Assembly (NCBI GenBank): GCA_942486035.1
Contig: CALNXK010000033.1
Coordinates: forward strand, 2,652,501-2,716,500
Reading direction: 5' to 3'
Length of the DNA stretch: 64,000 bases
Source: Porites lobata
Taxonomy: Eukaryota > Cnidaria > Anthozoa > Scleractinia > Poritidae
The notes below the pieces were generated by a model that was given only the letters and a program-made list of their open reading frames with translations, had not been told where the DNA came from and did no database searches. This document shows positions 52,131-62,662 of the stretch, one piece after another. A program made the position numbers and the translations under genes. Each line of letters opens with the position of its first letter. Position 1 is the stretch's first letter.

Positions 52131-52402
52131 TACAGCTATTTCGAGAAAGGTTGTCGGAAAAAATGTGCACGCGACAATCCCGAAGGGTAATATGGGATAT
52201 GATCAATACACTGTTCCTAACGACTGTAGCTGTCGAAACTAATTTTTTTACTTTCCTTTGGCACTCGCAAACATATGTCCGTGGCCTCCCGTGCAATTCT
52301 TTCAAATTTCTTTGAAGAACAGGGCACTCAAAACTACCCACAATACCTTTCGGGGTTGTCGCGTGCACTTTTTCCGACAACCTTTCTCAAAATACCTGTA
52401 TC
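52131..52402. mobile_element. Foldback element with 60-bp arms
   Basis: The left arm (about 52,131-52,190; GAGAAAGGTTGTCGG, GTGCACGCGACAA) is the inverted match of the right arm (about 52,340-52,402). Overlapping short ORFs on both strands come from the palindrome and are not genes. Confidence 0.75.
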
Positions 52403-53219
52403 AGAAATGCACAAGGAGGTCCACTTATTTCTGTATTTCACTTGGTTTCCGGTTTTATTAGCAATTTCTCTTTCACACTGAATTTTAGTTTCCAGAAGAA
52501 TGTAATGAAAACATTGAGTCTCGGGGTCTCAGACTTGTTTCTAGCAAGGTGGATATAGTATCATGCAATTAGAAGATAATGATTGAAGGTATCAAACAGG
52601 GTTTTCAACAAGGTTTTAAGTAGGTGGCAAAAGCTTTGGAGTTGGCGGTAAAGGAAAGAAAGAATGGTACCGGAAAGAACTCATGGCGTGACTTGCAAGT
52701 GCTGAAAGCGCAAGTTACTAGGGAAGTCTGGAGGCATGCCCCCTGGGAAAATTTTGAAATCTGGGCATCTTAGAGTGCATTTCCAGCATTCTGGAGCAAA
52801 AATTAGAGTGTTTGAACAGAACACAGATAGCATATCAAATTTTGGCTCTTTTGGGAGTTATTTCCAAAGAAAAGAAGGCGGCGAGTTCACGTGAAATATC
52901 CGGCAAATTTTGCCGGCCGCTGGTCTTATTGAGAACCCTGATGAAAACGTGTTGATTTGGGTTTGTAACTGTTACAGGGTGCAAAGAAAGTCATTTTTAC
53001 AGCTTGCCATTCAGACTAGCAGAAGCTAGCATTTACTAGCCCAAACGTCATTTCAACATAAACTAGCGCACCAAAATTTTTTGATGAGCAGAATTGATTT
53101 CACAGTTCTTCTGTAAGTTGAATTCCTCAAAATACTTCACTTTGCCCGTCAGGCAAGTTAAGAACAGAATTCACTAGCCCAATAGCAAAATCCACTAAGC
53201 CCCGGGCTATCAGACACTA

Positions 53220-53390
53220 CTTTCTTTTGTAAAGAATTTCCGTAGCACTGGGTGCTATATTTTCAGAACGTTTGAGGTTCCACCAGGTAAAGGCATCATT
53301 CCAAAAACTTTTCACGGCAGGACACTCATAAAACTTATGATTTGTAGTTTCAGTAGGAAAGTTACAGGCCTTGCATTGAGGGAAAAAATA
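53220..53390 (-). pseudogene. LINE fragment with zinc-binding RT tail
   Basis: The minus strand encodes QCKACNFPTETTNHKFYECP followed by VKSFWNDAFTWWNL. The C-x2-C ... H-x4-C spacing is the zf-RVT motif that ends many non-LTR reverse transcriptases. Only this tail is present, so it is a 3' scrap of an L1/Tx1-like element, a different lineage from the LINE at 56 kb. Confidence 0.65.
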
Positions 53391-54234
53391 TTACACTTTA
53401 GTATATTTTGGAAAACTGCCCTGAAAAATGGGTAAATACGTGACAGCAGATCCAATACGCGTGCAACTGAAATTAGTCATGATGTCTTGACAATATGTCA
53501 TTAACAAATGCATTGTTTCTTTGCCTCCATATATGGAAAATGGTTTCCTTGGGAGTTCACAGATGGTCACACATGCTCAAGGGAGGAAATCTCCATGTTT
53601 GGCTCACTCAGTATGTGCCGCTCTGTATGGTATAGGTTTATGGGACCTTCAATCTTAAAAGAATTATTCAATTTCACTATTTAGTGTCTTAAACAGGGTT
53701 ACAATAATATTTTAATGCATTTTGCCTTAAACAGGGTCAGAATCAAAGAGTTTCAGCCCCAACCAAACTTCCTTTAAATCTTCCCCCTGGAGAAGTTTCT
53801 TCCCTTGTACATAAACATAACTCAGCAAAACCGGCTTCACCAATGTTTTTCCAAGTTAAAAATGCTATTTAGTAGGGCAGTTAGTATTGTTAAAAAGAGA
53901 AAATTCGCTTAGTGAGAGCACAAGTCCCACAATTTGTCGGCTGTGGTAACTATATCCAGAGCAACCCCCTGATAGCTTATAGGAGGTATCACGAGCAATA
54001 AAAGAGTTTCGTTTTTATTGAGGTTAAGTAAATAGTCCCTATAAAAGTTTGGCAAATTAAGCAGTTTTCAGCTCATGATGATGGTTCGAGTAGTGTCATG
54101 GTATGATATGTTGGTGTAAAGGGATGTGAAGTCAAACGTTGTGAGACACAAGTCGTACAATTGTTGGTAATATGTAGTTTGTCTAACAAAAGCAGTAAGT
54201 CATATGAGTTGTAAATTAAAAGGTATGGTATGTT

Positions 54235-55160
54235 TCATTCTTTAAAGAGGTTTTTCAATTGCAAAATAATTCTGTCCAGTTCAATTCCCAGTAGATCTAG
54301 ACATGAAGGGTTTGATGTGATCCAACTGTGGGCAGTGATAATTGGTCTTCCAGTTAGTTTGGTCAGGTTGTTATGTGAGGTGGGTTTGCCAAGCTTATGT
54401 ACTTTGAGTAGTAGTTTCATGTAAGGCAGTTGTAGTTTGTCTTGTGGGGTAGGGTCCAGCAGTTGTAAGTCATCACAATTTGTGATAACAGTTAAAAACC
54501 ATTTTTTGAGTTGGCCAAGTAGTGTGTGGGAATCTGTGATGGTTGTTTACAGTTAAAGTTATCAGTACGCCTGTACGTTGAAAGGTCAGAGAAATGTCAT
54601 TTGTATTCGGTGGAAAACCATGAGGTGGGCACTAGGGCCCAGCCCACGTTTTGTCAGTCACTGTAAGTTTATAATGTCATTGTCGTTCTGTATGTCTGGA
54701 ATGTCAGATGTGGTGGGTGGGTAGATGGAAGATAAAATAGGATAAATAATAGAACGGTATTTAGCAGGTTGTAAAAATTCTTTAGTGAATGAAACAGTGT
54801 TATCAACATAGTCAATGAGGTGAAGGTTGAAGTAAGGTCTCGATTGTTCTTGATGTAGTAAAGGAAGTGGATGAAGCTGTTTGTTGTAAGGATGGAAACG
54901 GCGAAATGACTTTGTGGTGTTTGATGCTTTGACTCTGGTGGTGTAGTTCTTCTTGTGGATGAGTGAACAAAGGCATGTGTTGACTTCGGAAGTGACAGTT
55001 TCTTGGGGAGAAGAGATGCGAGTAGTGGCGGTGGTGGGGATGAAGTTAGTTCCTTTGTTAAGTAGAGAGATGGTATCAGGTGGTAGTGATTTTGTAGTGC
55101 AGTTGTGGATTTTGTTTGATGAAGATAGTTTGATTTTTTTCTGATTTGATTAATTAACAT
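54235..55160 (-). pseudogene. N-terminal and early RT parts of the Penelope-like protein, copy 2
   Basis: On the minus strand, frames across about 55,090-54,670 include LLNKGTNFIPT, and 54,420-54,235 encodes LLKVHKLGKPT and GRPIITAHSW. Intermediate sequence matches copy 1's ALVPTSWFSTEY and STYRRI. Frameshifts separate these pieces, so no single intact frame remains. The motif order is that of Penelope-like reverse transcriptases. Confidence 0.6.
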
Positions 55161-55292
55161 GATTAAGGGATTTCAGATTGTGTTCCTGATAATATGTGCG
55201 ATGTTTAATTGAAAAACTGAGAAAAGGTGACTCTTTTGCTGAAAAGGTAGGGGAAGAGTTTGTGTGCAGAGTTGATCTTGTTTAGTTAGTGG

Positions 55293-55371
55293 CCGGGGGG
55301 GCACTGCCATATATGGGCTATATAGGTCGTGCCACTGTGAAGGGTATGGTTTTCAAACAATTTACTCTAGG

Positions 55372-55410
<39 letters not shown>

Positions 55411-55674
55411 ATATTATTTTTCAGGAAACTGATCAGTTGGTTGAAGATTTTATCTAGACTAGGGATTGTGGTATAAGGTTTTGTTTTGGCTAGACTGTGC
55501 TAGTGACTTCAGTAGTTTCTGGAAAACAGCTACTCTAGAATAGGGGGTATTAGGGGAGTTTACTCTAGTATAGGGTAGCAAAATTCAGCTGAACTAGCTC
55601 TGGTATAGGTTAAGGGTTCCAGGGTCCCAGCAGAACATCCCCACCCAGAAATTCCTAAAGTACCCCCCTTCCGG
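55293..55674. mobile_element. hAT-like nonautonomous element with perfect 8-bp target duplication
   Basis: GTTAGTGG flanks it exactly (55,285-55,292 and 55,675-55,682). The ends are C/G-rich inverted repeats (CCGGGGGGGCACTGCC against a run of CCCCCC ending CCGG). The core repeats words such as CTAG(A/G)ATAGGG. No ORF. The 8-bp duplication suits hAT or P-type elements. Confidence 0.8.
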
Positions 55675-55784
55675 GTTAGTGGTGAAGTTAGTGGCCTTAA
55701 TTGCATCGATGAGTTGACTTGAGGAAGAAGGTACATTTGGAATGGTAGGTTTGTTGGCGGTATTTTATGGCTAGGATACATACA

Positions 55785-56776
55785 TACATACATACATACT
55801 TTATTGGCTCGTCCCCACGGGGCTTTTCAGAGTCAATTTTACATTACAAAATTATAAACCAAGTACATGACAATAAGAAGAATATAACAATGACAAAAGA
55901 AGACAAAGGTCAATAAAATTAATTAAATTAATTAAATAAAGCAGTCATTAAGAAGCTTTTGCCTGAGTAAACACTTGAATTCCGTCACGGATGGGCTAAG
56001 TTTGAGCGCAGGCTGCAACTCATTCCAGAGAGAGGTTGCTCTATATTGAAAGGTCCTTTGGCCGCTGGCAGTGCGGAAGAGTGGTATGTTCAAAAGTTGA
56101 GAATTTCTCGTATTCCTTGTCGAGACGGCGGATCTTCCAACGAGCTTTGATGTCAAATACCCGGAGCACAACTCGTCATGCACTTAAAAACCAGAACAGC
56201 AAAACGAAAATAAAGTTGTTGCCTGATTGGTAGCCAGCGCAAGTCTTTTAGCAAAGGAGTTATGTGATCGAATTTTTTAGCGCCGCTCAAAATACGACAA
56301 GCGAAATTCTGTACTGCTTGGAGCCTGTCCAGATTAGTTTGAGTAGTATTGCTCCAAACAGAAGAGCAATAGAATAATTTACTAAATACTAAGGCATTTA
56401 TAATAATAATTAGCGCGTGTTTATTAAAAATATGCTTAACGCGGTTAATTTGGCCCAAACGTGACATGCATGAGGATACAGTAGAAACAATATGCTCATT
56501 ATATGTTAAGTTAGAGTCCAGTGTAACACCAAGGTCTCTTGCAGCCTTAACGGGCTCGAGTTCCTTCCCCAATAGAAATAGCCTAAAGTCGCTAACCTTA
56601 GCAGTCATTTGCCGGCTGCCGAATATCACTAGTTTTGTTTTATCTGGGTTGAGTAAAAGCTGATTATCAAAGCACCAATTCCTAATGCTTAACAAGTCCT
56701 TGTTCATTTTTTCTATCGTTTCGTGTTTGTAGATGGTTGTTGTGGCATGTCTACTTGCAGGTTGGATGGCTGACAA
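55785..56776 (-). pseudogene. 5'-truncated LINE (CR1/L2-like) with microsatellite tail
   Basis: The minus-strand frame from 56,776 encodes WCFDNQLLLNPDKTKLVIFG, DLGVTLDSNLTYNEHI, FSKLFYCSSVWSN and LRWLPIRQQLYFR, the thumb and C-terminal region of a CR1/L2/Jockey-type reverse transcriptase. A frameshift near 56,170 moves the end to 56,183-55,932 (FRTASGQRTFQYRATSLWNEL). The 3' end is a short (CATA)n run at 55,781-55,797, typical of elements that prime on microsatellites. There is no endonuclease or catalytic YADD part, so it is 5'-truncated. Confidence 0.85.
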
Positions 56777-56829
56777 AACTAGTCGAGTGATCCTTGTGAT
56801 TTTAGAGGCTATTAAAGAGAAATGTTAAC

Positions 56830-57485
56830 TTTAACTTTTTTTTGAACTCCTTTGGGATATGAGGCTAGAGGACATTTTCTCTGGGCAGTCTGGTCAGGCC
56901 AGCACATAAAGCAGGTAAATAGTCACCCACACCACCCTGCTGCTAAGCGTTGTACGACAAATTTTAAATTAAATACCGTACAACACGCTGTCTGTTATTG
57001 AAAAGAGCTGAAATATAGCTGAGTAACATTAAGTAACCTCAAAGAGTCTGACGGTCGTATAAAAATCTTAATCAGTATCATGGATTATTCCTTGGCGATC
57101 TCGTGAAAACATTTCACTAGATATTTGAGTAGTGAAACGCAAATATCCAAATTGACTGGGTTGGTACTAACCATATGTGGTGTTTACATTCTTAGCCCTG
57201 CAAGTTGTACAAGAAATGAGATGCAGACCACCCTAGTGAGTAGAAGCCCAGTGGATACTGTCAGAATAGGGGAGAGTGGTGAGAAGATAGTAGCTAAGGA
57301 TTCATTGGCGGATGTGGAAGCTATTCAGGATATTCTAATGGAAATAGCTGATATGAGGTATCCAGTTTATCCTAGCTTATGTAGCATCAAATAATACTGA
57401 AATAGAATGATATGTGTGGAGAGAAGAACTCACTAAAAGTTGGGAGTTCCAGCCAGGAGTTGAACCCATAGTCCCAATAGTGAGT
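56830..57485. other. Stretch without a recognised gene
   Basis: A plus-strand 89-codon frame (57,125-57,394) has no recognised domain and no ATG in a convincing context. No repeat partner in the window was noticed. Confidence 0.5.
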
Positions 57486-57688
57486 AATTGACCAGAACAG
57501 AAAATGCCATAACATGCCATAATACTCTTTGTTGGTCACTCCAAAATTGTGCATAAGCATTGTTTTCAATTTCTCTGGGGAGTTAAAATGGCCCCAAGAG
57601 AAACTGAAATCAATGCTCATGCAAAATTTTGGAGTGACCAACTAAGAGCATTATGGTATGTTATGGCATTTTCTGTAGTGGTCAGTTG
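57486..57688. mobile_element. About 200-bp palindromic MITE
   Basis: Nearly the whole element is an inverted repeat: AGAAAATGCCATAACATGCC at the left is mirrored at the right (ending near 57,676), with TTGGTCACTCCAAAATT on both arms. Outer bases TTGACCAG and GTGGTCAGT extend the arms. The minus-strand 84-codon ORF across it is a by-product. Confidence 0.8.
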
Positions 57689-57691
57689 TAA

Positions 57692-57750
57692 ATGTTTATG
57701 TTAGCTTAGGGGGAGGGGGGGGGGGGTAGGTGGGCAGTTTCCCAGAAACC
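57692..57750. mobile_element. Half copy of the TTTCTGGGAAACTGCCC MITE
   Basis: AGCTTAGGGGGAGG, a G-run and GGGCAGTTTCCCAGAAAC match one half of the elements at 18,431 and 62,328. The other half is missing. It lies directly next to another MITE (57,486-57,688). Confidence 0.7.
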
Positions 57751-58435
57751 TAAATCGATCTGGTAAGCTAACAGTAACTAGGAGGATGTGTAGGCCATTT
57801 TGCTAGCTGCGATTCGTCGGCCGAGTTTAGAATGATTTATAAAGAAAACGTTGCGAGCATACAAGAAAACAATGTAATATTTTTGGCGCAATCAGTTTGT
57901 AGCGTGTACCGTGGGTGCCTAATTCCTGATAGTTCGTCTCTTGTCTCGGTAGTTTAACCCTTTAAGTCCCAAGAGTGACTGACTAAAGTCAGCTTTCTCC
58001 TAACATTATCAGTACATAGTTTAGAGAAAATTTGGTGAGAATTAACAAAATGATCAGCTGATGTGAAAAGCTTTGATCTACAAACAAATTCTCTTAAGTA
58101 ATTCTTTAAGGAAATGTATGTAGATCAGTCTGGAGAATTTGTATTTGGATATTGGGGCTTCCGCACGGGTTATTTCACCCTTATTAGGTATTTCGAGAAA
58201 GCCCCTCTGGTGCCAGGGTATGTAGCGTGTTACTGTAAAGTGACCATTTCTTGAGGCTATTGGGCCGGTACCAACAGATCGCGCTAACAGATCGTAAAGT
58301 ATAAATCAGCCGGCTTCTGGGTGACGAGGAGAGCACTGCAAACGCTCCTTTGGTCATCCCATATTTTCTCTCTGCTGTCCACTTGTTAGTGTGTTTACAT
58401 GTTTTGATTTTGTGTATATATCTTTTTATTTCCAG
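57751..58435. other. Presumed intron or intergenic sequence before the PTB exons
   Basis: No ORF or repeat was recognised. It ends in a pyrimidine-rich tract and TTTCCAG (58,429-58,435), the acceptor of the first proposed exon. Confidence 0.5.
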
Positions 58436-59303
58436 ATCTCTCAGGAGAAGATAAAACCCAGTCTGCTGACACACAGGACGATCAGTCGTGGCCAAAGGGT
58501 GTAGGTATCTGCCGCGTTGTGGTGTGAAACATTTTCACTTTAACGACATCTCTGACTCTGTATCAGTCTCTGATCACTGATATATCCTACGTATTGCTGG
58601 CTCGCTAATGTATTGCACCAATCCATCCCCGCTGAGGTTTCTGCCAATTACCTCACTTATGTCCAGGACTGCACTCTTAATCAAAAATTTGCCTGCAGTG
58701 ATTTGCTTTGATTTGTTTGTTTGTTTTTTTTTTCGACTTACAGTTGGTTCGCTGATGTATCTGGGGCAGTGTGATGTTGAGATGCTGACAAGAGCAAGCA
58801 CTATACAACGTACCATTGAACGCTTGTCAACAGAGGACGCTGCTAAGAAATTCACCACTGTAAGCTTTAAGGTTACACCTAAGGGAATGACAGTGACGGA
58901 CAATGAACGAAAGTAAGATTGGCTACCACTTTCCTCACAGTATCATCTCCTCAAACTTTATACCAGTGTTAGATTTGTTTTGTTCCATGAAATACCTATT
59001 TTATTGACTACATACCATAGTATTAACTGTACATGTGTTTGGTTCCTCATAATACCGCCTCCTCAAACTGCACAGCATAACACGCTTTGTGTCATAATAA
59101 CTATATGGCTAGCATTTCCACATGAAGTCTATTCTTTACTGCGGCATAGACCCTAGCGACAAGAGGTACCATCAACTCTTTTTCTGAGAAGAAGTTCTTT
59201 GTAATGGGATTAAAGTTTTTTAAGTGTTATCTTGAAATCTAACTTGTTTGTTTTTTTCTTGTAGATGGGACTTGAAAACACCAACCTACTGCTTGAAATC
59301 AAA
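58436..59303 (+). CDS. Partial multi-exon gene with a PTB domain (tensin-like)
   Basis: Three exons with GT-AG borders and matching phases: 58,436-58,504, 58,744-58,912 and 59,265-59,303. Exon 1 encodes LSGEDKTQSADTQDDQSWPK. Exon 2 opens VGSLMYLGQCDVEMLTRAS and ends VSFKVTPKGMTVTDNERK, the first half of a phosphotyrosine-binding (PTB) fold; the ...FKV...G...TDN.RK signature is best known from tensins, which link integrins to actin. Exon 3 encodes WDLKTPTYCLKSK, which does not look like the next PTB segment. Later PTB exons and an SH2 domain were not found, so the gene is incomplete here, spread over larger introns, or a decayed copy. The ORF start lies outside what can be seen. Confidence 0.6.
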
Positions 59304-60400
59304 GTAAGTTGGTTCTACTGCGGTACTAAATTCCCACGGTCTTCACATTACAATTCCCAAGTTTTTTTTATCATCTAGAATTAGGAAACTTAATCTTACG
59401 TCCCCACGTGCCTGTTTTGCATATAACTATTCAATCCTCAATTACGCTCCTCCAAATTGTAATCCTCCTGTTTTATTTTCATATTGCTAGATCATTTGGC
59501 CTCGTTTTACGAAAAACAGGAGGAGTACACAATAAATGTCATCTATTTGGAGAAATTTCCAAGGACTGGCCATCCAGTATCCTTGTTATTATACCAAACA
59601 GATCCATGGCGTCATCAACGTAACGCAGCGTCACATCACAACAAATGTTCGGTATGGTAACGACATCTTCATAATAGCAGTGCGTAAAGGTCGCGTTATC
59701 GTTATGAACTCATATATGCATCTGTGAGCTCAGCTTGATGCTTCTGTGTTACTGAAGTATCAGAAAGGATTAAGCGTCAAGCTGCAGCAGTAAACATATT
59801 TCCACTGGAAGGATTTCCTGAATATGAAAAGTTAGCTTTTCAAAGGAGATAAATTCTAACTTTCCTCCTGTCAGAAATAGAAAACTGCAATGAACAGCCT
59901 GTTCATCAGTGTGAATAAAAGGCTGTCACTTTTAAAGTTGAATAATGTTGAAGAAACGGCTCCGTGGTTGAGGGTCGCGTTTGGAAAGCTGTGAATATTT
60001 AAGGCAAGTCGTGTATACATCGACCTACATCTAACACGTGTATGAATAGAGAATTTTCGATGTGGAAGAGCCAATCGCCTGTTATAGAGTAGCCTAGGCC
60101 ACACTTCGCGAATACCCAGCTATTTGTTTGCGTTGAAATGTCGAACAAAGCGGTGTGTAGATCACACTGCAGTGCTCAAATTTCTCCTGAGAAGCACTTT
60201 GTTGGAGGAATTGCGGTCATTTCGCCCAAACGTCTATTTGTCCGACGGTGTTTCGTGTGGACTTTTAAAAGTCGATTCGCACAGTGACATGCAACAGCCT
60301 GATACAAAACTCTGTAACAGGGTGAACATGATTATCAGAGATGGTATTTTAGTTAAGACAGTTCGATATGTACGTGTGCAGTCACTGTCTTTCCATGCTT
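59304..60400. other. Stretch without a recognised gene
   Basis: No supported exon. A 108-codon ORF from 60,124 (LKFLLRSTLLEELRSFRPN) has no recognised domain and runs into the MITE at 60,401. It could be an exon of an unknown gene. Confidence 0.4.
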
Positions 60401-60753
60401 ACCGTATTTATTCGATTAAACGCCGCAGATGGAAGCAAGATTACCAATAAACGCCGCCCTGGAATACACGCCGCACCTAATCAAAAGAATGCGGCGTCTA
60501 TTTGAGGATAATGAGAAAAAACTCGGTACAACTTGGTAATCTACACCATCCAGACAATTACGATTCTGTCTCTGTAAAATAAGAAAGATATTGGAACCTT
60601 TAAAGTACATAATATTTAAAAACGATTCGCAGTAACTGTTATCAGTGATTTAAGAAAAGTGATTTTGCAACAAACGTCACCCTTTAAAAAACGCCTCATC
60701 GGAAACGCTGAAAATTTAATTAACGCCGCGGCGTTTAATTGAATAAATACGGT
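60401..60753. mobile_element. MITE with ACCGTATTTATTC ends
   Basis: Terminal inverted repeats ACCGTATTTATTCGATTAAA and the mirrored AATTGAATAAATACGGT bound a core rich in CGCCGC words. No ORF of its own. Confidence 0.8.
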
Positions 60754-61105
60754 GTTCTGTCTTCAGGCTTAAAAACGACAAATAAATATCGAGCGAATCG
60801 GCGACCTCGACCTGATACCTTGTTCGAGAGCCTTTCGTTTGCGAATTCGCGGGTACGTCAGTATCCCTTCGTTTATCAGTTTATATTGCGTTTAGAATTA
60901 AGCCATCGGCGGTCCGTCTTGTGGGCATTGTCTAAACATGGTGTTTTTGAAAGCAAATCGAAAATCTTTGTTATGGTTTCGAGATGTTATGGGACTTGCG
61001 AGATCATTCGGTTTGCAATGTTCAGAGAGCGACTTCACAGCTCATCGTTTAGAAATAAGAGATTCGGAGAATTATCAAGATCTTTTGGGAACCTTTTTTT
61101 TTTTC
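60754..61105. other. Unassigned sequence between two MITEs
   Basis: Two overlapping plus-strand frames cross this stretch, one with NRKSLLWFRDVMGLARSFGL (about 60,956-61,100). Neither resembles a family I know. A run of T ends it at the border of the next MITE. Confidence 0.35.
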
Positions 61106-61562
61106 AATAGACCTTTTTACCGATACGGCGGCCATATCGAATTAATTCGATTTAAGGAGTATTATAGGATGCCTAGGGGGCATGAGCACATTTCATTTGT
61201 ATTTTTGAGCGCTCTTCGGAACATTTTTTCTTAAAGTTTTCTTTGAATAAGATTGTAATGGGAAAGAAGATCCTTGTGCCATGTTTGGATGTATATAATG
61301 ATCGCCTTTTTCTAGTTTAGTATTAGAAATATCGTCTTTCACTGTATATTTTTCGCGAAAAAGACGATCATTATTACATCAAAACACGGCAGTCGGATCT
61401 TTTTTCCCGTTACAATCTTATTTTAAGAAAACTTTAAGAAAAAATGTCCCGAAAAGCGCTCGAAAATACAAACGAAATGTGCTCATGTCCCCTGGGCATC
61501 CTATAATATTCCTTAAATCGAATTAATTCAATATGGCCGCCGTATCGGTAAAAAGGTCTATT
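61106..61562. mobile_element. 457-bp near-complete foldback MITE
   Basis: Ends AATAGACCTTTTTACCGATA and the exact mirror. The arms run inward almost to the centre (GATGTATATAATGATCG against CGATCATTATTACATC), so the element could form one long hairpin. The 98- and 66-codon ORFs on opposite strands are the same arm read twice. Confidence 0.85.
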
Positions 61563-61599
61563 CCCATGCAGCATCCACAAATTATACGTACCAAATGTG

Positions 61600-61825
61600 G
61601 ATATATGCTTCATGGTTGAATGCCATATAGCCACTTACCCAGATGACCACATGGCTGTATGAAGTAGGGATCACTCTGTCATGTAAGACTACGCTTAATA
61701 TTCCGAGCTACTACAGCTATTTAAAGCTCGCAAAATTATACATAGTCTTACATGAGATACTGACCCTTCTTCATACAGCCATGCGGCCATGTGAGGCAAA
61801 TGGCATTCAACCATGACGTGTATCT
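61600..61825. mobile_element. Foldback MITE with CATGGTTGAATGCCAT arms
   Basis: The left arm (about 61,611-61,690; GGTTGAATGCCAT, ATGGCTGTATGAAG, CATGTAAGACTA) is mirrored by about 61,747-61,822. It lies 40 bp from the preceding foldback element. Noncoding. Confidence 0.75.
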
Positions 61826-62203
61826 TGTGTTCTGTTAAGGAAGGTGGTAATGGCGTTGATATCAGACCAGAGAGTCGTTTAATGACACTTCGTGACCTTA
61901 AACAGGAAAATGATGTAAAATGTATTAAGTATAAGTTAATATTGTAATTCAAATTACAGCAATTTGATATAATTTTATATGTAAACATATATGGCGCAAT
62001 ATTTGCCACAAGTAATCTCCTATTGGGAGAAACAATTTAGCCGTAAGATTGTCAAAGTAGAAATACTATAACAGAATACAGATATATATATTTTATGCCT
62101 TGGTTTTGAAATTGCATGATCGGTACTTGCAAAAAAGGAGTTGCTGTCGTGACCAGGTCTCCCTTATCAAGAAGGATCGTAAGAACCGTAGAAGCACCTT
62201 AAG
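61826..62203. other. Stretch without a recognised gene
   Basis: AT-rich sequence with no ORF or repeat that I recognise, apart from about 62,010-62,120, which resembles 33,540-33,780 (CACAAGTAATCTC, AGAAATAATTTAG, GCATGATCG). Confidence 0.45.
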
Positions 62204-62662
62204 GAGTAGCCTCCCTCGTTGAAGGTTTCCACTTCATCACGTCGGCATAGGAGGCTACTTTACGAGCTGAAGAGCATCCTTGAGGATGGCACCTCTGGGA
62301 TGACAATTTCATTTTGGGTCGTTATACGTTTCTGGGAAACTGCCCACCTGCCTCTCCCCTAAGCCAACATTAACACTTACTTCTCGTTTAGGTTAAAATG
62401 TTGGCATAGGGGAGGGGTAGGTGCGCAGTTACCCAGAAACTTATAATCCAGAATTTTAGAGATAACTTTACATTGATACTAAAAAGGGTTTTGGTTCTGA
62501 TTGAAGCCAACCTCAAAAACTGGTAGCCTGACACAACGGCCGACATTTCCAGACGCTACCATTGGTTTCCTCGGGAAATGAAGGCTGAAGAAGGAGCTCA
62601 GAAATTCCATACTGATGACGTGTCACTATCCAGATCTGGACAGTGACACGTCATCAGTATGG
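62204..62662. repeat. Repeat cluster shared with 17.8-18.5 kb, including a 56-nt palindrome
   Basis: It carries the same order of repeat words as 17,771-18,130, with a complete TTTCTGGGAAACTGCC MITE inserted (62,328-62,441). At 62,607-62,662 lies a 56-nt palindrome with 21-nt perfect arms and a TCCAGATCTGGA centre. Noncoding. Confidence 0.7.

Larger units (their letters stand above)
51943..53398. mobile_element. About 1.46-kb insertion in Penelope copy 2, with foldback and LINE scraps
   Basis: Copy 1 reads through this point at about 9,338, so the block is an insertion in copy 2. It contains a foldback element (52,131-52,402) and, on the minus strand, a LINE fragment (53,390-53,220). The rest (52,400-53,200) is noncoding by eye. 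The block may have accreted in several steps. Confidence 0.6.
43561..55780 (-). mobile_element. Penelope-like retroelement, copy 2, carrying nested insertions
   Basis: This is the same minus-strand element as at 5,551-10,785. Reading from the right: an N-terminal part containing LLNKGTNFIPT (about 55,070), an RT part with LLKVHK and GRPIITAHSW (about 54,420-54,235), a spacer, then YIDDGF, YLDLSLSL and YQKPHHKY (46,312-46,010), RYSRLSPTIDNFNFIHH and ITEHSFPWITRT. Insertions: 44,011-45,285; 45,562-45,925; the Ngaro element 46,339-51,298; about 51,943-53,398; and 55,293-55,674. The frame is broken in several places. The right edge abuts a LINE 3' end near 55,785. No GIY-YIG domain was seen. Confidence 0.7.

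Noticed and set aside
57125..57394. 89-codon plus-strand ORF
   Set aside because: No ATG in good context, no domain, no conservation evidence and no splice-site support.
57387..57641. 84-codon minus-strand ORF
   Set aside because: Lies mostly inside a palindromic MITE.
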